From: Bacillota bacterium
GTDB lineage: Bacteria > Bacillota > Clostridia > Christensenellales > UMGS416
Assembly (NCBI GenBank): GCA_023398815.1
Contig: JAEWRW010000053.1
Coordinates: 1-64,000 of the forward strand
Length of the DNA stretch: 64,000 bases
Reading direction: 5' to 3'
This document shows positions 42,903-52,255 of the stretch, in pieces. Each line of letters begins with the position of its first letter. Positions within the stretch are counted from its first letter, which is position 1. The notes beneath the pieces are model-generated. The model was not told the DNA's origin and ran no database searches. It saw only the letters and a program-made list of their open reading frames with translations. The position numbers were made by a program, and so were the translations under genes.

Positions 42903-44188
42903 GCGAGCGCCGCCGCGCGGCCGTCGTCACCCTGGGCTGCAAGGTCAACTGGTACGATTCCCGCGCCATGGCTGATGCCCTGGCCGCCGCGGGGTTTGAA
43001 CTGGTGGAGGAAGGCGAGCCCGCCGATGTCTACCTTGTGAACACCTGCGCGGTGACAGCCGAGGCCGAGCGTAAGAGCCGCCAAACCATCCGCAAGCTCC
43101 ACCGCCTGCACCCCGGCGCGGCCATCGTGGCCGCAGGCTGCTACGCCCAGGGCGACCCGGCGGCGCTGGCGGGGTTGGAGGGTGTCACCGCCGTGTGCGG
43201 GGCAGGCGACCGTGCCGCTGCCGCCCGCGTGGCGGCCGAGGGGGGTACCGGCGTGTTCCTATCGGAAATTGAAGGCACCTACGAAGACCTGGGGGCCGCG
43301 GGGCAGCAGGGGCATACCCGCGCCGTGTTGAAGATACAGGATGGCTGCGACGCCTTCTGCACCTACTGCATCATTCCCTCGCTGCGGGGCGCGCCGCGCA
43401 GCCGCCAGCCCGAGGCCATCGAGGCCGAGGCCCGCGCGCTCGTCGCTCGTGGGTTTCAGGAGATTGTGCTCGTGGGCATCAACCTCTCGCTTTATGGGCG
43501 CGATTTGCCGGGGCAGCCAACGCTGGCCGACGCGGTGGAACGTGCCGCTGCCTCCGGCGTGGCGCGGGTGCGGCTGGGCTCGCTGGACCCGGAGGTCATC
43601 GACGAGGAATTCCTGGGCAGGCTGGCGGCGGTGGGTAGCTTCTGCCCCCACTTCCATCTATCGCTGCAGGCGGGCTGTGCCGCCACCTTGAAGCGCATGG
43701 GCCGCCACTACACCCCGGAGAACTTTGCCGACCGGTTGACGCTGGTGCGGCGCGTGTTCCCCGGTGCGGGGGTCACCGCCGACGTCATCGTTGGCTTTCC
43801 CGGTGAGAGCGACGAGGATTTCACCCAATCGGCGGCCTTCGTGCAGGGCTGTGGGTTCCTCAAGACCCACGTGTTCCCCTACTCTCGCCGGCGGGGCACG
43901 GCAGCTGACCGCATGGAAGGCCACCTACCCCAGGCGGTGAAGGAGGCCCGTGCCGCGGCCATGGCCGCCGGTGCGGCGCAGGCCACGGCCCAGGCGCTGG
44001 GTGCCATGGTCGGGCGGGTGGAGGACGTGCTCTTTGAGGACGAAACTGACCGCCCCGGCTGGCTTCGTGGCTATACCGCCGGCTATGCTGAGGTCGTCGC
44101 CCCTGTGGGGGTGGAGGCAGCCGGGCAGTTGCTGGCGGTGCGCCTCACAGCGGTGGAGGACGAGCGCCTGATCGGTGAGCCTGCATGA
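42899..44188 (+). CDS. mtaB: tRNA t6A37 methylthiotransferase MtaB
   Basis: A 429-aa radical SAM methylthiotransferase that makes ms2t6A37 in tRNA. The N-terminal cluster Cys are in TLGCKVNWYDS, NTCAVTAEAE and AAGCYAQGD. The radical SAM motif is CDAFCTYCIIPSLRG. A TRAM-like C-terminal domain binds RNA. It starts inside the prmA stop codon (ATGA). It is the last gene of the chaperone-linked block. Confidence 0.95.
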   Translation: MSERRRAAVVTLGCKVNWYDSRAMADALAAAGFELVEEGEPADVYLVNTCAVTAEAERKSRQTIRKLHRLHPGAAIVAAGCYAQGDPAALAGLEGVTAVCGAGDRAAAARVAAEGGTGVFLSEIEGTYEDLGAAGQQGHTRAVLKIQDGCDAFCTYCIIPSLRGAPRSRQPEAIEAEARALVARGFQEIVLVGINLSLYGRDLPGQPTLADAVERAAASGVARVRLGSLDPEVIDEEFLGRLAAVGSFCPHFHLSLQAGCAATLKRMGRHYTPENFADRLTLVRRVFPGAGVTADVIVGFPGESDEDFTQSAAFVQGCGFLKTHVFPYSRRRGTAADRMEGHLPQAVKEARAAAMAAGAAQATAQALGAMVGRVEDVLFEDETDRPGWLRGYTAGYAEVVAPVGVEAAGQLLAVRLTAVEDERLIGEPA

Positions 44189-44282
44189 GCCAGGCATTGG
44201 TTCGCGTTGGCAGAATAAACGCGGCCCCGGCGTGGGCATAAAAAGAGCGGTTGCTTGACACAAGACACAAGGAGGCCAGACG

Positions 44283-44624
44283 ATGGACGACTGCTTGTTC
44301 TGCAGAATCATCCGGGGGGAGATCCCTAGCAGCAAGGTGTATGAGGACGCGCACTGCTTCGCCTTCCGGGACATCCAGCCCGAAGCTCCGGTGCACATCC
44401 TCATCGTGCCCAAGCACCACGTGGCCAACGCCATGGAGGGGGCCGAGGTGCCCGGGCTCATGGATGCGCTCTTTGCCGCGGCGGCCAACGTAGCCCGGCA
44501 GGAGGGGGTGGCCGACGATGGATTCCGCATGGTGCTCAACACCGGCGAGAAGGCCGGGCAGAGCGTGCCGCACCTGCACCTGCATCTCATTGGCGGGCGC
44601 AAGCTCGCTTGGCCTCCTGGCTGA
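44283..44624 (+). CDS. HIT-family hydrolase (Hint/HinT-type)
   Basis: A 113-aa histidine triad protein of the Hint purine-nucleoside phosphoramidase type. It opens CLFCRIIRGEIPSSKVYED, continues IQPEAPVHILIVPKHHV and ends in the triad QSVPHLHLHLIGGRKL. Cys4/Cys7 and a His may hold zinc. AAGGAGG lies 8 bases before the start. Placement after mtaB is common in firmicutes, where rpsU often follows; here an apparent leader RNA follows instead. Confidence 0.93.
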   Translation: MDDCLFCRIIRGEIPSSKVYEDAHCFAFRDIQPEAPVHILIVPKHHVANAMEGAEVPGLMDALFAAAANVARQEGVADDGFRMVLNTGEKAGQSVPHLHLHLIGGRKLAWPPG

Positions 44625-44636
44625 GCAAAACCCCGC

Positions 44637-44861
44637 TTGACAGCGGCTGGCCGCGCGGCTACACTAGTGCTGCAACAGGCCAGAACTATTTGAGGAGGGA
44701 TTCCATCCGGACGGCGCGTGAGCGCCTGCTGGAAACGAGCGGACATCACAACTGCACAAAACGCTTCGCCGTGCTTTGGCACAGGTGTGTTTGTGTACGA
44801 TGGGTGCTCCGCTCTGTGTGAACGCGACTAACGCCGCAGAGCAACCGCTCTGCGGCTTTTT
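44637..44861 (+). ncRNA. Promoter-to-terminator leader RNA candidate before the methyltransferase
   Basis: TTGACA (44637-44642) and TACACT (44660-44665) with a 17-bp spacer start a transcript of about 190 nt that ends at GCCGCAGAG-caaccg-CTCTGCGGC plus TTTTT (44833-44861). GCTCTG at 44811-44816 repeats the terminator's 3' arm and can pair with CAGAGC (44837-44842), giving an alternative fold that would break the terminator. The layout suggests an attenuator or riboswitch-like element controlling the methyltransferase gene at 44906. It has no T-box motif, and I do not recognise a known riboswitch class. Confidence 0.5.
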
Positions 44862-44905
44862 CATTTCGGCTTGTTGCACTTAAATGAGATTGGGAGGAAC
44901 TTGAT

Positions 44906-45733
44906 ATGTTGAACCAGGAATGGATGCTGGTCAAAGCGCCCGCCCCTTACGAGCCGGGGGAACCGGCATTCTGGAACGACCCGCACATTGCGCGGCAGAT
45001 GCTGCGTGCCCATCTTGACCAAAGCACCGAAGCGGCGAGTTACCGCGCCGGCCGCATCGACGCCATCTGTGCGTTCCTGCCGGCGGCCATGGGATTGCTG
45101 CCCGAGGGGGACGTTGTGGATCTGGGTTGCGGCCCGGGGCTCTACTGCGCGCGCCTGGCCGCCGCCGGGTATCGCATGACCGGCCTGGACTTCTCGCCGG
45201 TTGCCATTGAGCATGGGCGGGCGGCAGTGCCCGACGCGCAGTTCCGCGTGGAGAATTACCTTGAATGGCACGAGGAGAACCGGTACGATGGGGCGCTTCT
45301 GATCTATGAGGATTATGGGGTGCTGGCCCCGGCAGACAGGCGTCTGCTACTTGCCAATGTGCGCCGCGCGCTGCGGCCCGGCGGGTCGTTTGCCCTCGAT
45401 GTGTTGAGCACAGCGGCGTTTGCGGAGGTGTCAAAGCGGCCGGAGAAAACCTGGCAGCTGGAGGAGGCAGGCTTCTGGCGGCCTCACCACCATATGGTGC
45501 TGCAACAGCTCTTTTTGTACCCTGGCATTCCTTCGTCCTGCCAGCAGTACGCCGTATATGACGGCACCTTGACGGTGTACCGCGTGCACCAGACATACTA
45601 CACACCGGAGAGCATTGGGGCGGAGCTGGAAGAGGCGGGGTTTGTCGTGGAGAGCGTGCATGCCAGCTTGACGGGCGAGCCCTGGCGGGAGGACGCGCCC
45701 CAGATCGCCGTGGTGTGCCGAAAGACGGCCTGA
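44906..45733 (+). CDS. Class I SAM-dependent methyltransferase
   Basis: A 275-aa methyltransferase. Motif I is VVDLGCGPGLYCARLA (residues 71-86), followed by MTGLDFSPVAIEHGR (the acidic end of strand 2) and YDGALLIYEDYGVL. The C-terminal half has VLQQLFLYPGIPSSCQQYAVYD; the substrate is unknown. GGGAGGAACTTGAT precedes ATG 44906. It lies right after an apparent leader RNA with a terminator and is followed by repeat R1c. Confidence 0.88.
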   Translation: MLNQEWMLVKAPAPYEPGEPAFWNDPHIARQMLRAHLDQSTEAASYRAGRIDAICAFLPAAMGLLPEGDVVDLGCGPGLYCARLAAAGYRMTGLDFSPVAIEHGRAAVPDAQFRVENYLEWHEENRYDGALLIYEDYGVLAPADRRLLLANVRRALRPGGSFALDVLSTAAFAEVSKRPEKTWQLEEAGFWRPHHHMVLQQLFLYPGIPSSCQQYAVYDGTLTVYRVHQTYYTPESIGAELEEAGFVVESVHASLTGEPWREDAPQIAVVCRKTA

Positions 45734-45741
45734 CGGCCTGA

Positions 45742-46022
45742 CGGCCTTTCGCGTCTGGCTGGTCGTGGCCTTCGGCCACTGCTCGCCCATGCGACCTGGC
45801 CGCTGTGGCGACAGCCGCGATTCAAAGTGCTTGTTCTCACTTCGTCGAATCGTCCGCCGCACAGGTCGCCGGACGATCACGAATTGTAGCTCTCATGCGG
45901 GGTTTCTAGGATACGTTGCGCCTGTGGGCGGGGTTTTCTCTTCTGCGCGCACTGACTCATTTTTCCTCCCGCCGAATGAATCGGCGGGAGGTTCATCTCC
46001 CATTGCTCGTTCTGAGGGGTGG
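45742..46022 (+). repeat. R1 structured intergenic repeat, copy c
   Basis: Fills the gap between the converging methyltransferase and lipoprotein genes. In order: CCTTTCGCGTCTGGC, GCCGCTGTGGCGACAGCCGCG (GCTGT-ggcg-ACAGC hairpin), key stem ATCGTCCG / CGGACGAT around loop CCGCACAGGTCGC (45849-45877), AGCTCTCATGCGGGGTTTC, CGCCTGTGGGCGGGGTTTTC, then CCTCCCGCCGA-atga-ATCGGCGGGAGG. It aligns closely with copy d at 55762 over about 215 bp. Confidence 0.85.
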
Positions 46023-46051
46023 AATACGCTAAAGGCCGCCCGACGGTCTTC

Positions 46052-46735
46052 TCATTGTGTGTCGCCGTCGCTGTAGGCCACTGTTACCCCGGTGATGATG
46101 TTCTTGGCCGAGGACACCGCTGACAGCGGCGGCGTCAGTTCATCCGTCGCGCCGGTGGGGTCGCCGGAGCCCACGAGTTCGGGCTCGGAGACCTCACCGG
46201 TGGCGCGGTTGATGCGCACGCGGTAAATCATGGAGGGTTGACCGTTGACCCCGGTGTCGATGGAATGATCGCCGTTGTTCGTTTGGGCATAATAGGCATT
46301 GTAGTCATAGGAGGCGTTGGCCTCGATGCAGAGGGCGAAGTAGTCGTCGGTAATGCCTTCGGGCAGGGGGAACACCAGGGTCGCGCCGCTCTTTGGCGTC
46401 GCGCTGGTGATGGTGTCCAGCGACAGGCTGTCCCGCTCCCCAGCGACAAGGCCGTCCCACACTGGCAGGGCCTCGGGGCGGGGGTTGGTGTCACTCCAGG
46501 CCCACTGGCCGGCTTTCTTCGTCACGTACAGCGTTGTCACAGCGCCATCGGCGGGGTTGACCGCCCAGATGGCAAAGGATGGCGCGTATTTGGTGTCCGC
46601 CGAGTAAGACACCTGCACCGTCAAATGTGGCTTTGTCAGGTCGGTGCCGGCGAATGCGGTACCGTCGGCCCGCAGCGAGCAGGCGCACAGCGTCAGGGCC
46701 AGGGACAGGGCAGCAATCAGGCGCAGGAGCTTCAT
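46052..46735 (-). CDS. Lipoprotein with DUF2271-like domain
   Basis: A 227-aa lipoprotein. The signal peptide KLLRLIAALSLALTLCAC ends in a lipobox with Cys near residue 18. The mature part begins with KPHLTVQVSYSADTKYAPSF, contains FAIWAVNPADGAVTTLYVT, LDTITSATPKSG and ALCIEANASYDYNAYY, and reads like the DUF2271 pattern (a structural protein reporting wall-side beta domains). Its function is unknown. The ribosome site before ATG 46735 is weak. It converges on the methyltransferase gene across R1c. Confidence 0.7.
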   Translation of the reverse strand: MKLLRLIAALSLALTLCACSLRADGTAFAGTDLTKPHLTVQVSYSADTKYAPSFAIWAVNPADGAVTTLYVTKKAGQWAWSDTNPRPEALPVWDGLVAGERDSLSLDTITSATPKSGATLVFPLPEGITDDYFALCIEANASYDYNAYYAQTNNGDHSIDTGVNGQPSMIYRVRINRATGEVSEPELVGSGDPTGATDELTPPLSAVSSAKNIITGVTVAYSDGDTQ

Positions 46736-46857
46736 GGGCGGCACTCGCTTTCTTTGGGGGATTGCGCAGTTCTGCAAGTTAGTATATCATGGTTGCCACA
46801 CGGGCGGAAAGAGGCGGACAGCCCATGGATTTCTACATCGCGCGATGCAAAATGGGA

Positions 46858-46887
46858 TTGACAATGAGGCCCATTTAATTGTAGAAT
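46858..46887 (+). promoter_or_regulatory. Promoter of tRNA-Gly and probably tuf
   Basis: TTGACA (46858-46863) and TAGAAT (46882-46887), spacer 18 bp. No other promoter is evident between the tRNA and tuf, and no terminator separates them. Confidence 0.8.
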
Positions 46888-46954
46888 AGTATCCGGCTTC
46901 TATCCGGTTTGCTTCCTATCGGTTGCAAAGCAGTGTCGGTTGCGAAAGAGGCTT

Positions 46955-47028
46955 GCGGGTGTAACTCAATGGTAGAGTTCTAGCTTCCCAAGCTAGCTAC
47001 GTGGGTTCGATTCCCATCACCCGCTCCA
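46955..47028 (+). tRNA. tRNA-Gly (CCC)
   Basis: Acceptor GCGGGTG/CACCCGC, D-arm with CTCAATGGTAGAG, anticodon stem CTAGC/GCTAG with loop TTCCCAA (anticodon CCC), T-arm GTGGG-TTCGATT-CCCAT, encoded CCA. It is 68 bp before tuf. Confidence 0.95.
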
Positions 47029-47095
47029 ACATCCATTTTTCAAAACACACGGCAGAGTTGTAAGGGCCGGAGTGGTTAAAGGAGGAAATTCACCA

Positions 47096-48307
<1,212 letters not shown>

Positions 48308-48331
48308 CAAACGATCTCGAACTGGACAGGA

Positions 48332-48364
48332 GAAAGCTGGAGTGACAAACTCCCGCTTTCTTTT
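48332..48364 (+). terminator. Terminator of tuf
   Basis: GAAAGCtGGAGT-gacaa-ACTCCcGCTTTC followed by TTTTG; strong. Confidence 0.9.
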
Positions 48365-48385
48365 GTCTAGGAAAAGTCGCAGGCA

Positions 48386-48414
48386 TTGACAGATAGCGCA
48401 CATTATGATAAATT
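48386..48414 (+). promoter_or_regulatory. Promoter of the rpmG-secE-nusG-rplK-rplA operon
   Basis: TTGACA at 48386-48391 and TAAATT at 48409-48414 (spacer 17 bp); an overlapping TATGAT at 48404 would be too close. A leader of about 50 nt precedes rpmG. Confidence 0.6.
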
Positions 48415-48468
48415 GAACGTTGCGTCTGCCCCTCCATGGGGCGACCCAGCCGGAGGAGGTGTCACAGC

Positions 48469-48618
48469 ATGAGAGTACGCATTACACTGGCTTGCGCGGA
48501 CTGCAAGCAGCGCAATTACGACACAATGAAGAACCGGAAGAACGATCCCGATCGTCTGGAGCTCAAGAAGTATTGCCGCTTCTGCAAGAAGCATACCGAT
48601 CACAAGGAGACCAGATAG
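48469..48618 (+). CDS. rpmG: Ribosomal protein L33 (zinc type)
   Basis: A 49-aa protein of the large subunit. CADC and CRFC give four Cys that bind zinc, marking the C+ form. GGAGGAGG lies upstream of ATG 48469. First gene of the operon before secE, the standard firmicute order. Confidence 0.96.
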   Translation: MRVRITLACADCKQRNYDTMKNRKNDPDRLELKKYCRFCKKHTDHKETR

Positions 48619-48652
48619 GGTTCGATTCCACACCGAAGGTGAGGTACTGGAG

Positions 48653-48940
48653 ATGGCCACCGAACACAAGGCGGACAAGCCCGTGCTGAAAAAGGACGGC
48701 GCAAAGCCCGCGCAGAAGAAAAAAGGGAAGGGCGCAAAGGCTTCCTTTGCCGCCGTTGGCCGGTTCTTTCGTGATGTCATCAGCGAGCTGAAAAAGGTTA
48801 CCTGGCCCACCCGCAAGGAATTCGTTTCTTACGGTGTTGCTGTTGTCGTGTTCGTCACGGTGTTTAGCATTGTCGTTTTGGCGATGGACTACACCATCGG
48901 TAACGGCGTGTCGTCGTTGCTGGGTGCGATCGGCGGTTGA
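48653..48940 (+). CDS. secE: Preprotein translocase subunit SecE
   Basis: A 95-aa SecY partner. A Lys/Ala-rich cytoplasmic tail (1-35) leads to FFRDVISELKKVTWPTRKEF, the conserved amphipathic helix, and one membrane helix (YGVAVVVFVTVFSIVVLAMDY). The tail is longer than in minimal SecE. Confidence 0.95.
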   Translation: MATEHKADKPVLKKDGAKPAQKKKGKGAKASFAAVGRFFRDVISELKKVTWPTRKEFVSYGVAVVVFVTVFSIVVLAMDYTIGNGVSSLLGAIGG

Positions 48941-49089
48941 CGCCAGCGCCTTTGCCGCGGCCTTCGCAGGGCCTGCGCGGCGTGCTTGTGCTGTCGCTTG
49001 ACGCACGCGGGCCGCGCCTGTCGCATCGGGCGGTTTCCCAAGGCCAGAGAAGTTAGGAGGGAAGGGCGCTCCTCGGCGTTCCTGCAAAG

Positions 49090-49629
49090 ATGGCTGAGAA
49101 CGATAACGCAAAATGGTATGTCATCCACACCTATTCCGGCTATGAGAACAAGGTGAAGGACAACCTCGACAAAACGCTGGAGAACAACCCCAACCTGCAG
49201 GAGTACATTGTGGAAATCAAGGTACCCATGCAGGAGACGCTGAAGGTGGACAAGCGCACCAATAAGCATGTCACCAAGATGGAGAAGCTGTTCCCCGGTT
49301 ATGTCATGGTCAAGATGGTCATGAACGACCGGATGTGGAACATCGTGCGCAACACCCGCGGGGTTACCGGTTTTGTGGGCCCCAGCTCCTCCAAGCCTGT
49401 GCCGCTGACCGACGAGGAAGTGGTGGCCATGGGGGTGGAGCGCATTCCGCTCAAGCTTGACCTGGAGGCGGGCGAGCAGGTTCGCATCATTTCCGGCGCG
49501 CTCGAAAACTTCGTGGGCGTGGTGGAGGATGTCTTCCCCGAGCGGCAGAAGGTGCGCGTGAAGGTCTCCATGTTTGGGCGTGACACGCCGGTGGAGCTAG
49601 ACTTCGTCGAAGTCCGCAAGCAGCATTAA
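49090..49629 (+). CDS. nusG: Transcription termination/antitermination factor NusG
   Basis: A 179-aa factor that binds RNA polymerase. The NGN domain has WYVIHTYSGYENKVKDNL and LFPGYVMVKMVMND; the KOW domain has GEQVRIISGALENFVGVVEDV. ATG 49090 lacks a close ribosome site: AGGAGGG lies about 30 bases upstream, with GGGCGCTCC and CGGCGTTCC between, which may fold to bring them together. It is 149 bp after secE. Confidence 0.96.
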   Translation: MAENDNAKWYVIHTYSGYENKVKDNLDKTLENNPNLQEYIVEIKVPMQETLKVDKRTNKHVTKMEKLFPGYVMVKMVMNDRMWNIVRNTRGVTGFVGPSSSKPVPLTDEEVVAMGVERIPLKLDLEAGEQVRIISGALENFVGVVEDVFPERQKVRVKVSMFGRDTPVELDFVEVRKQH

Positions 49630-49720
49630 TTTGGAAATGTCCCCGTTCCGGGGGTTTCGTCAACAGAAGTGGGAGGGCGCAAGCCCAATACTACCACGAT
49701 CATGACAGGAGGTGCCACAC

Positions 49721-50149
49721 ATGGCCAAGAAGGTCACAGCAGTTGTCAAGCTGCAGGTCAACGCCGGCAAGGCGACCCCTGCGCCGCCCATCGGTCCGGC
49801 GCTCGGTCAGCACGGCGTGAATATCATGGGGTTCTGCAAGGAATTCAACGCCCGTACCGCCGACCAGGTCGGGCTTATCATCCCCATCGTCCTGACGGTG
49901 TACCAGGACCGGTCGTTCACGTTCATCACCAAGACGCCGCCGGCCGCCGTCCTCATCAAGAAGGCGCTGGGCATTGAGAGCGGTTCTGCCCGCCCCAACA
50001 CCGACAAGGTTGCCAAGATCAAGCGCTCGGAAGTGCGCAAGATTGCCGAAACCAAGATGCCCGACCTCAACGCTGCCAGCGTCGAGGCCGCGATGAGCAT
50101 GATCGCCGGCACGGCCCGCAGCATGGGTATCGTCGTCGTCGACGACTGA
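49721..50149 (+). CDS. rplK: Ribosomal protein L11
   Basis: A 142-aa protein of the GTPase-associated centre. AGKATPAPPIGPALGQHGVNIMGFCKEFN is the N-terminal signature region and the C-terminal RNA-binding domain ends in ARSMGIVVVDD. ACAGGAGGTG precedes ATG 49721. It is the substrate of PrmA (41961). Confidence 0.98.
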   Translation: MAKKVTAVVKLQVNAGKATPAPPIGPALGQHGVNIMGFCKEFNARTADQVGLIIPIVLTVYQDRSFTFITKTPPAAVLIKKALGIESGSARPNTDKVAKIKRSEVRKIAETKMPDLNAASVEAAMSMIAGTARSMGIVVVDD

Positions 50150-50219
50150 CCGAACAACCGCACCAACCCCAATACCGTGGGAGGAAGCAATTCCGTCATT
50201 ACCACAAGGAGGTTCTTCC

Positions 50220-50909
50220 ATGTTCAGAGGCAAGAAGTATCAGGACAGCGCCAAGCTGTTTGACAGAACCCGTGCTTACCCGGCGAATGAGGCGCTGACG
50301 CTGGCTGTCAGCACTGCCAAGGCCAAGTTCGATGAAACCATCGAGCTGTCGGTTCGCCTGGGTGTTGACCCCCGCCACGCCGACCAGCAGGTGCGCGGCA
50401 CCGTCGTGCTGCCCAACGGCACCGGTAAAGTGCTGCGCGTGTTGGTGTTCGCCAAGGGCGACGCCGCCCGTGCCGCCGAGGAAGCTGGCGCCGACTTCGT
50501 GGGCGCCGAGGAGTACGTCGAGAAGATCACCAACGAAAATTGGTTCGGTTTCGACGTCTGCGTTGCTACCCCCGACATGATGCGTATTCTCGGCCGCTTG
50601 GGCCGCGTGCTTGGCCCCAAGGGCTTGATGCCGAACCCCAAGAGCGGCACCGTCACCACCGATGTTGGCCGTGCCGTGCAGGAGATCAAGTCCGGTAAGG
50701 TGGAGTATCGCGTGGACAAGACGAGCATCGCCCACGTGCCGATCGGCAAGGCGTCCTTCGGCGCGGAGAAGCTCATTGAGAACTACAACGTGCTGATGGA
50801 TGCCATCGTGCGCGCCAAGCCGGCTTCGGCCAAGGGTACGTATTTCAAGAGCGTCGTGGTGTCTTCCACCATGGGCCCTGGCATCAAGATCGCGACCAGC
50901 GGCAACTAA
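50220..50909 (+). CDS. rplA: Ribosomal protein L1
   Basis: A 229-aa protein of the L1 stalk and a potential repressor of its own operon. The signature region is GLMPNPKSGTVTTDV; KSGKVEYRVDK and the ending GPGIKI follow. AAGGAGG lies 7 bases before the start. The operon ends here with a terminator, so rplJ and rplL, which usually follow, are elsewhere. Confidence 0.98.
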   Translation: MFRGKKYQDSAKLFDRTRAYPANEALTLAVSTAKAKFDETIELSVRLGVDPRHADQQVRGTVVLPNGTGKVLRVLVFAKGDAARAAEEAGADFVGAEEYVEKITNENWFGFDVCVATPDMMRILGRLGRVLGPKGLMPNPKSGTVTTDVGRAVQEIKSGKVEYRVDKTSIAHVPIGKASFGAEKLIENYNVLMDAIVRAKPASAKGTYFKSVVVSSTMGPGIKIATSGN

Positions 50910-50930
50910 CAACACCAGCGGGAGTAAGGA

Positions 50931-50963
50931 AAAGGAGCGGCCAGTTTGGCCGCTCCTTTGTTT
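50931..50963 (+). terminator. Terminator of the ribosomal protein operon
   Basis: AAAGGAGCGGCC-agttt-GGCCGCTCCTTT followed by GTTTG. Confidence 0.9.
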
Positions 50964-50979
50964 GTCGCGATGACACAGC

Positions 50980-52068
50980 TTAGGAGATGCTTCGAGCTTT
51001 GGGCAGGGCGGAACTTAAGGAATGCAGACGGCACAGCACAAAGGTAGACTCCAACTCGCGCCACCGACGGTGGCGTCTGTTCTCCCCCAATCCCATATGG
51101 CAACCCATCACCGCGTATCCGGTTGCCTCCGGCAGGTAGGTGGCAGGGAAGCACACATGCCCATCCTCGGAGCGAAGCGAGTCCAAGTGAGCCACAACGG
51201 CGCCGTACCAGGGGGTGCACGTGGCTGCGGGCAGGGGAGACAACAACTCTGCATACAGCACCAGCCGGTTTGGGGAGTGCTCAATGGCTTCGGATGGATC
51301 GAAGTATCCGGGCAGCTTTGGGTCCCACCCCATGGCGTGGTAGCGACCGCTGCCAGCGGCAAGAATGCCGTAACCGTCAGCCACGGTGGTGTGGAAGGCG
51401 TTACTGAGGAGGGAATCGAGGATCGTAACAATTTGCCTGTCGGTTTGATGGTCTTCGCCGTATAGGCTGCTCAGCGCGAAAAGGTCATACACCAAGGGAA
51501 AACAGAACCCGCACTGGGCAATGAGCGATGGCCGTATGAGTGGCCTGTCACTCCAGACGGATGGAATGCCGCGGTAGGGTGTGCGGTTCTCTTCGTAAAG
51601 GCTGGACAGCCCCAGGGCCGCGAAGCTTGTCAGTTCGCCCAGACTGCCATGAGCATGGCGCAGCAAGGGGTCGGTGCGGTAGCCGGCGGCAACCAGCAGG
51701 CCCGACAGGACAATCGCGGAAAACGACGCCCGGCAGGGCGTATGGATGCTCTCTTGTGTTAGGTGATCCAGATAGGGCTCCACTAGGGCGTCAAAGACTG
51801 GAATGCCAGCGTGAAACCCCAACCGCAGCAGCTTGGCCATGGCATTCTCAAATTGGCCGTCGCCGCTGCCGTGGATGTCGTTGGCCCGCATGGGCGGTGT
51901 GGCCTTCAGGTGGGCCAGCCACGCCTGTGCGCCAGGGGTGGCTACCATGGCATCCTGAAGGTGCCTCAAGCGAGAGGGGGAGGTCTCCCCCAGCAGTTCC
52001 CGTGCCACCCGGTATTGAATGGAAGCGCCGCCATGTTCCATTAGCCAGTCCGGCCATCGCTCTTCCAT
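50980..52068 (-). CDS. Uncharacterised 362-aa protein, possible alpha/alpha-toroid
   Basis: I do not recognise a function. The protein has no signal peptide or membrane helix. It begins with RWPDWLMEHGGASIQYRVAREL and contains repeated helix-like segments with Trp, Gly and Tyr (FENAMAKLLRLGFHAG, ASFSAIVLSGLLVAAGY, YGEDHQTDRQIVTILDSLL), a pattern that suits a helical barrel such as terpene-cyclase or prenyltransferase folds. That fold is a guess. The ATG at 52068 follows GGGAGGGAATCCC. The gene sits alone between the L1 terminator and the GH3 gene. Confidence 0.7.
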   Translation of the reverse strand: MEERWPDWLMEHGGASIQYRVARELLGETSPSRLRHLQDAMVATPGAQAWLAHLKATPPMRANDIHGSGDGQFENAMAKLLRLGFHAGIPVFDALVEPYLDHLTQESIHTPCRASFSAIVLSGLLVAAGYRTDPLLRHAHGSLGELTSFAALGLSSLYEENRTPYRGIPSVWSDRPLIRPSLIAQCGFCFPLVYDLFALSSLYGEDHQTDRQIVTILDSLLSNAFHTTVADGYGILAAGSGRYHAMGWDPKLPGYFDPSEAIEHSPNRLVLYAELLSPLPAATCTPWYGAVVAHLDSLRSEDGHVCFPATYLPEATGYAVMGCHMGLGENRRHRRWRELESTFVLCRLHSLSSALPKARSIS

Positions 52069-52255
52069 GGGATTCCCTCCCTGCTTCTGTGTGCCGCAAA
52101 ACTCCGGCTGCTTGCCGTTTCATTACACCTGGGTACAGTGTGGGGAAATGGGGCGGCAAATGCAACAGCAGCATCTGCGTTCGTAGGCCCTAGGAGTGGC
52201 GAAAGGAGGAAGCGCGCCGCGCATCCTGCCCCTCCTCTTTGGCTTGGTCAGAAGA

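Noticed and set aside
45742..46022. R1 copies as an insertion sequence.
   Set aside because: Only about 220-280 bp, no transposase frame, and no terminal inverted repeats bounding the whole unit; a MITE remains possible but the covarying hairpin is not explained by it.
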